Assembly: GCA_026984595.1 (NCBI GenBank)
Contig: JALSRW010000459.1
Coordinates: 1 to 9,090 of the forward strand
DNA: 9,090 nt
Direction: 5' to 3'
DNA from: Alphaproteobacteria bacterium
Lineage (GTDB): Bacteria > Pseudomonadota > Alphaproteobacteria > Geminicoccales > Geminicoccaceae
A model generated the notes under the pieces. That model did not search any database, was not told the DNA's origin, and saw nothing but the letters and a program-made list of their open reading frames with translations. The position numbers were made by a program, and so were the translations under genes. Below, piece after piece: positions 6,514-9,090 of the stretch. Within the stretch, counting starts at the first letter, position 1, and the number at the start of each line of letters is the position of its first letter.

Positions 6514-8070
6514 ATGCACAGGCTCATCACCTTCCTCGGTACCGGGACCTATCACCCGACCCGTTACGCCCTTGCCGATCGCGACCCGGCGCCGGCCACG
6601 CCCTGGATCGCTCAGGCCCTGAACTGGCTGCTCGAGCCGCGTCCGGATGAAACGGTGGTCATCGCGACCGCCAAGGCATGGGACACGAACGGTTCCCGGC
6701 TGTGCGAGGCCTTCCGTGCGAGCGGCCTCGGACAACCACGGCTTGTTACCATACTGGAGGGGCGAACCGAACGGGAACTCTGGGGTCAGTTCGAGCAACT
6801 CAAGCGTGAACTGCGGGTTTCCCAAGAGGATCTCGTCACCGTCGACATCACGCATGCGCTGCGTCATCAGCCCTTCTTCGCTGCCGGGATCATCTCGTTC
6901 GTGCGGATGGTGGATGCCAAGCACGGACAGATGCGGGTCGTCTACGGGGCCTTCGAATTGAAGAGAGAAGACGTTGCGCCCATCCTCGAACTCACGCCCT
7001 TCGTCGAGCTCATTGACTGGGCACATGGACTCGTCATGTTCCTGGAGACTGGGCGCTTCGCTCATGTTTCTGAACTATTCATGAAAGAAAAGCGATACAT
7101 CGGTAAAACGACACGAAATACGAATGCGCTTAATTGGCTGTATAATAGCTTGAATGAATTCGCCCGGGACCTCCAGACCATACGCACGGGCGCACTGTTG
7201 CTGGGTTCGGCCAACAATGGCAGGCGCCAGCCATCCAGTGCCAGGCGTCTGCTGGAAGCGGTGGAGCATGCGCGCAAGGACATCGAAGTGCACATGCCGG
7301 CCCTCGCCGACGTGCTGGATCGTATCGAAGAGATGGCCAGGCCCCTGGTCTTCGACGGTGACGCCCTGGTTGGAGAACGGGCTCGCGACGTGCTAGCCGC
7401 CCTCGCCCAACTGTACGTGAACATGGGCCGTTATGTGGAGGCGCTCACCACGGTTCGGGAAGCCTTCATCTCCTTGCAGGGGCCAGCTGAAATTGCCGCA
7501 CCAGGTCTTCCGCATTATGATCATGAACTGAGAGAGAAAGTAGACAATAGTATGAAACACAAACTTGGGAACGTGTTTAGAAGTATCGTTCAGTTTAGAA
7601 ATGATCTTGACCACGCTGGCTACCAGAAACAAATAAATCCTGCCAAAACATTGATCGAGCAAGCACATAAGTGGGCCAAAGAAATATCTAAATACACCTG
7701 TAGTCCGTCGGTTTTTGCTAATATATCTAATCATCCTTCAAACGAGTGGTCGGAAGATCAGCGCGCTGCAGCACGAGAGTTTGCGGAAGCGATCATCGAC
7801 GTTCCCTTCCCCGAGGTGCCGCCCGGTGCGGACGGAACGTGGATCGAGCAAAAGGCCGAAGAAGTGCTCGCTTCCCTTCCCGCCGAGACCACCCACGCCC
7901 TCGTCCAGGGCGAATTCACCCTCACCATGGCGCTGGTCAAGCGCCTGCAGCAGCGCGGCATCCGCTGCCTCGCCGCCACCAGCGAGCGGCGCGTGAGCCG
8001 TACGGAAGACGGTCGCGAGCTGCGCGAGTTCCGCTTCGTCCAATTTCGCGACTATCCGCCGCTCGTCTGA
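6514..8070 (+). CDS. csx1: CARF-HEPN RNase effector (TM1812/DxTHG, Csx1/Csx2 group) with C-terminal Csx20-like domain
   Basis: Probable cOA-activated ribonuclease. From the ATG, 518 residues. CARF domain about 1-165: opening strand MHRLITFLGTGTY, DITHALRH at 111-118 (the DxTHG/R element, with Ala for Gly) and VVYGAFE (142-148). HEPN domain about 166-400: RNDLDH with R362 and H367 is the R-x4-H catalytic pair. Third domain about 401-518: NISNHPSNEW (403-412), HALVQGEFTLT (461-471), AATSERRV (487-494), EDG (498-500) and FRFVQFRDY (506-514). This resembles stand-alone Csx20 (VQGdFgaT, aTTeR, FRxY pattern), a predicted cOA ring nuclease; the match is from memory. A GTG at 6487 (GTGA overlap with cmr6) would add nine residues, but family members begin at the MxxLIxFLGTG strand. 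Neither start has a clear SD, so coupling to cmr6 is likely. GC falls to about 39% over 7501-7740. Confidence 0.9.
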   Translation: MHRLITFLGTGTYHPTRYALADRDPAPATPWIAQALNWLLEPRPDETVVIATAKAWDTNGSRLCEAFRASGLGQPRLVTILEGRTERELWGQFEQLKRELRVSQEDLVTVDITHALRHQPFFAAGIISFVRMVDAKHGQMRVVYGAFELKREDVAPILELTPFVELIDWAHGLVMFLETGRFAHVSELFMKEKRYIGKTTRNTNALNWLYNSLNEFARDLQTIRTGALLLGSANNGRRQPSSARRLLEAVEHARKDIEVHMPALADVLDRIEEMARPLVFDGDALVGERARDVLAALAQLYVNMGRYVEALTTVREAFISLQGPAEIAAPGLPHYDHELREKVDNSMKHKLGNVFRSIVQFRNDLDHAGYQKQINPAKTLIEQAHKWAKEISKYTCSPSVFANISNHPSNEWSEDQRAAAREFAEAIIDVPFPEVPPGADGTWIEQKAEEVLASLPAETTHALVQGEFTLTMALVKRLQQRGIRCLAATSERRVSRTEDGRELREFRFVQFRDYPPLV

Positions 8071-8074
8071 GCCA

Positions 8075-9090
8075 TCAATCCTCGAAGCGGATGCGCTCGG
8101 GCGCCACTCCCACCAGGCCGAAGATCTCCCGCCATTGAGGATCCGTCTTGCCGGGGATGGCGATACGGCAGCGGCGATGCTCGATCCTGAGCGCCGCCGG
8201 TCCCGTGTGCCCGAACTCCCGCAGTGCCCGGCCGAGCTTGGCCCGTACCTGCTGCAAGCGACCGCGGAACGCCTCGAAGTCGAAGTTTCTGGGGGCTCCG
8301 TGGAGCACTGTCTTCACGTCATCGAGAAACCCGGGTGAACGGCCGGGAGCAAGTTTCTCATAGGCCTCTTGGAAGGCCTGCAGCGGACGCCCGCCGTCCT
8401 CGAACTCCTGCCAGCTGAGCCAGCCCGAGCCTCCCACGCCTTCGGGGCCGAAACCCGGCCAGTTCTCCCGCAGGGCGCGGGCGAGGACATGCAGCATCGC
8501 CGCCTGCAGCGGCTGCAGCTCGAGCGTGCGGCCGCCGTAGGTGATGCGCGGCCTGGAACGGCACAGCACCAGCTCCGGCACGATGCGGCCCGACATCCAC
8601 TGCACCAGCTCGCTGAACCCCACCGAGCCTTCCACCAGCCGCATCAGCAGCGCCTCGTCCACATGTTCGCGCAGCGCGAGGAAAGGCACCGGCACGAGCT
8701 CCACCTCGGCGCGGTCGGTCGCAAGCCGCGCGCCGGCGGTCTCGATCACCCCCGGCGGGCCGCCCGGCCACCAGAAGTCGCGCCCCTCGAATTCGGGCGG
8801 CGAGACGAGCACATGGGTGAGTTCGTCCTCCGGCCGTCCCAGCAGCGAGAGCGCGTAGCCCATATAAAAGCTCATGATCTTGCGCCCGCCCGCGATCGAG
8901 ACGTGGAGCCGCGGCTCCGGGTCCTCGCGGCGCAGGATGGCGAGCACGCGCACGCAGAGATCGGCATAGGCGAGACTCGCATCCTCGTTGCGCAGATCCA
9001 GGGGCGGCGGCTGCGGCGTGTGGATGAAGATCCTCGGCGGCGTGATGTCGAAGCTCCGGCAGAGCTCGGCGAGCCTGCCGCCCCGCACCC
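8075..9090 (-). CDS. NE0113-family CARF protein with probable winged-helix C-terminus (5' partial)
   Basis: CRISPR-associated CARF protein of the NE0113 type (TIGR02584, labelled in databases as ring nuclease Csm6). The frame is open to the window edge; 337 full codons are visible (residue 1 = bases 9088-9086, a GTG that is probably internal). The N-terminal strand typical of the family, LxxVTGLxPQVVTETL, is missing and should lie beyond the edge, roughly 50-75 residues away. Signature: LHVSIAGGRKIMSFYMGYAL (61-80), SLLGR (81-85), ELTHVLVSPPEFEGRDFWWP (89-108); GGRK should be the ligand-binding loop. The C-terminal half resembles an OmpR-type winged helix: RITYGGRTLELQPLQAAMLHVLA (181-203), then FRGRLQQVRAKL (274-285) and the wing RIEHRRCRIAIP (301-312), with a longer middle than usual. 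There is no HEPN R-x4-6-H motif. Possible roles are ring nuclease, cOA-responsive regulator, or both. It is convergent with the CARF-HEPN gene, 4 bp apart. Confidence 0.88.
   Translation of the reverse strand, partial: VRGGRLAELCRSFDITPPRIFIHTPQPPPLDLRNEDASLAYADLCVRVLAILRREDPEPRLHVSIAGGRKIMSFYMGYALSLLGRPEDELTHVLVSPPEFEGRDFWWPGGPPGVIETAGARLATDRAEVELVPVPFLALREHVDEALLMRLVEGSVGFSELVQWMSGRIVPELVLCRSRPRITYGGRTLELQPLQAAMLHVLARALRENWPGFGPEGVGGSGWLSWQEFEDGGRPLQAFQEAYEKLAPGRSPGFLDDVKTVLHGAPRNFDFEAFRGRLQQVRAKLGRALREFGHTGPAALRIEHRRCRIAIPGKTDPQWREIFGLVGVAPERIRFED

Noticed and set aside
7141..7146. Consensus TATAAT inside the effector gene
   Set aside because: It sits in an AT-rich coding patch and no reasonable -35 hexamer lies 16-18 bases upstream (ATACGA there).
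7720..8070. Separate Csx16-type ring nuclease gene overlapping the effector
   Set aside because: The segment is in the same frame with no stop or start with an SD, and its motifs (NHPS, VQGEF, TSER, FRDY) fit the Csx20 pattern rather than Csx16.
9086..9088. GTG at the right edge as the start of the NE0113-type gene
   Set aside because: The conserved first CARF strand of the family is absent, so the start should be beyond base 9090.

Overview
This window is almost the whole of a type III-B (Cmr) CRISPR effector locus. It carries the interference-complex genes and two signal-responsive accessory genes, but no CRISPR array, no cas6 and no adaptation genes. DNA is GC-rich with CTC/CTG/GCC/CGC-type codons. 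That composition and an NE0113-type CARF protein (family founded on a Nitrosomonas protein) suggest a high-GC proteobacterium. This host guess is weak and rests on composition and family distribution only.

Layout: (i) bases 1-6490, plus strand: cmr2/cas10 (5' end cut off by the window), cmr3, cmr4, cmr5 and cmr6, tightly packed with 8-nt overlap to 11-nt gaps. All four internal starts have a purine-rich Shine-Dalgarno. (ii) bases 6487/6514-8070, plus strand: a CARF-HEPN RNase of the TM1812/DxTHG (Csx1/Csx2) group with an extra ~118-residue C-terminal domain resembling the predicted ring-nuclease family Csx20. (iii) bases 8075-9090, minus strand: a convergent NE0113-family CARF protein (5' end outside the window) with a probable winged-helix C-terminus, ending 4 bp from the previous gene. 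No gene-free stretch reaches 300 bases; the longest gap is a few tens of bases.

How it should work (family knowledge plus inference): Cmr2-6, with Cmr1 presumably encoded outside the window, bind crRNA and target RNA. Cmr4 has its catalytic Asp and should cut target RNA. Cas10/Cmr2 keeps an intact GGDD cyclase site and should make cyclic oligoadenylate (cOA). The CARF-HEPN protein should sense cOA and degrade RNA through its R-x4-H site. Its C-terminal domain may destroy the same signal, giving an effector with a built-in off switch. The convergent CARF-winged-helix protein could be a second cOA sensor, acting as ring nuclease or transcription factor.

Points most worth a second look: the three-domain CARF-HEPN-Csx20-like fusion; a sharp GC drop (about 39% against about 70%) inside that gene; a perfect 17-nt palindrome centred on the cmr6 stop codon just before the effector start; and a 3x15-bp in-frame tandem repeat in cmr5.
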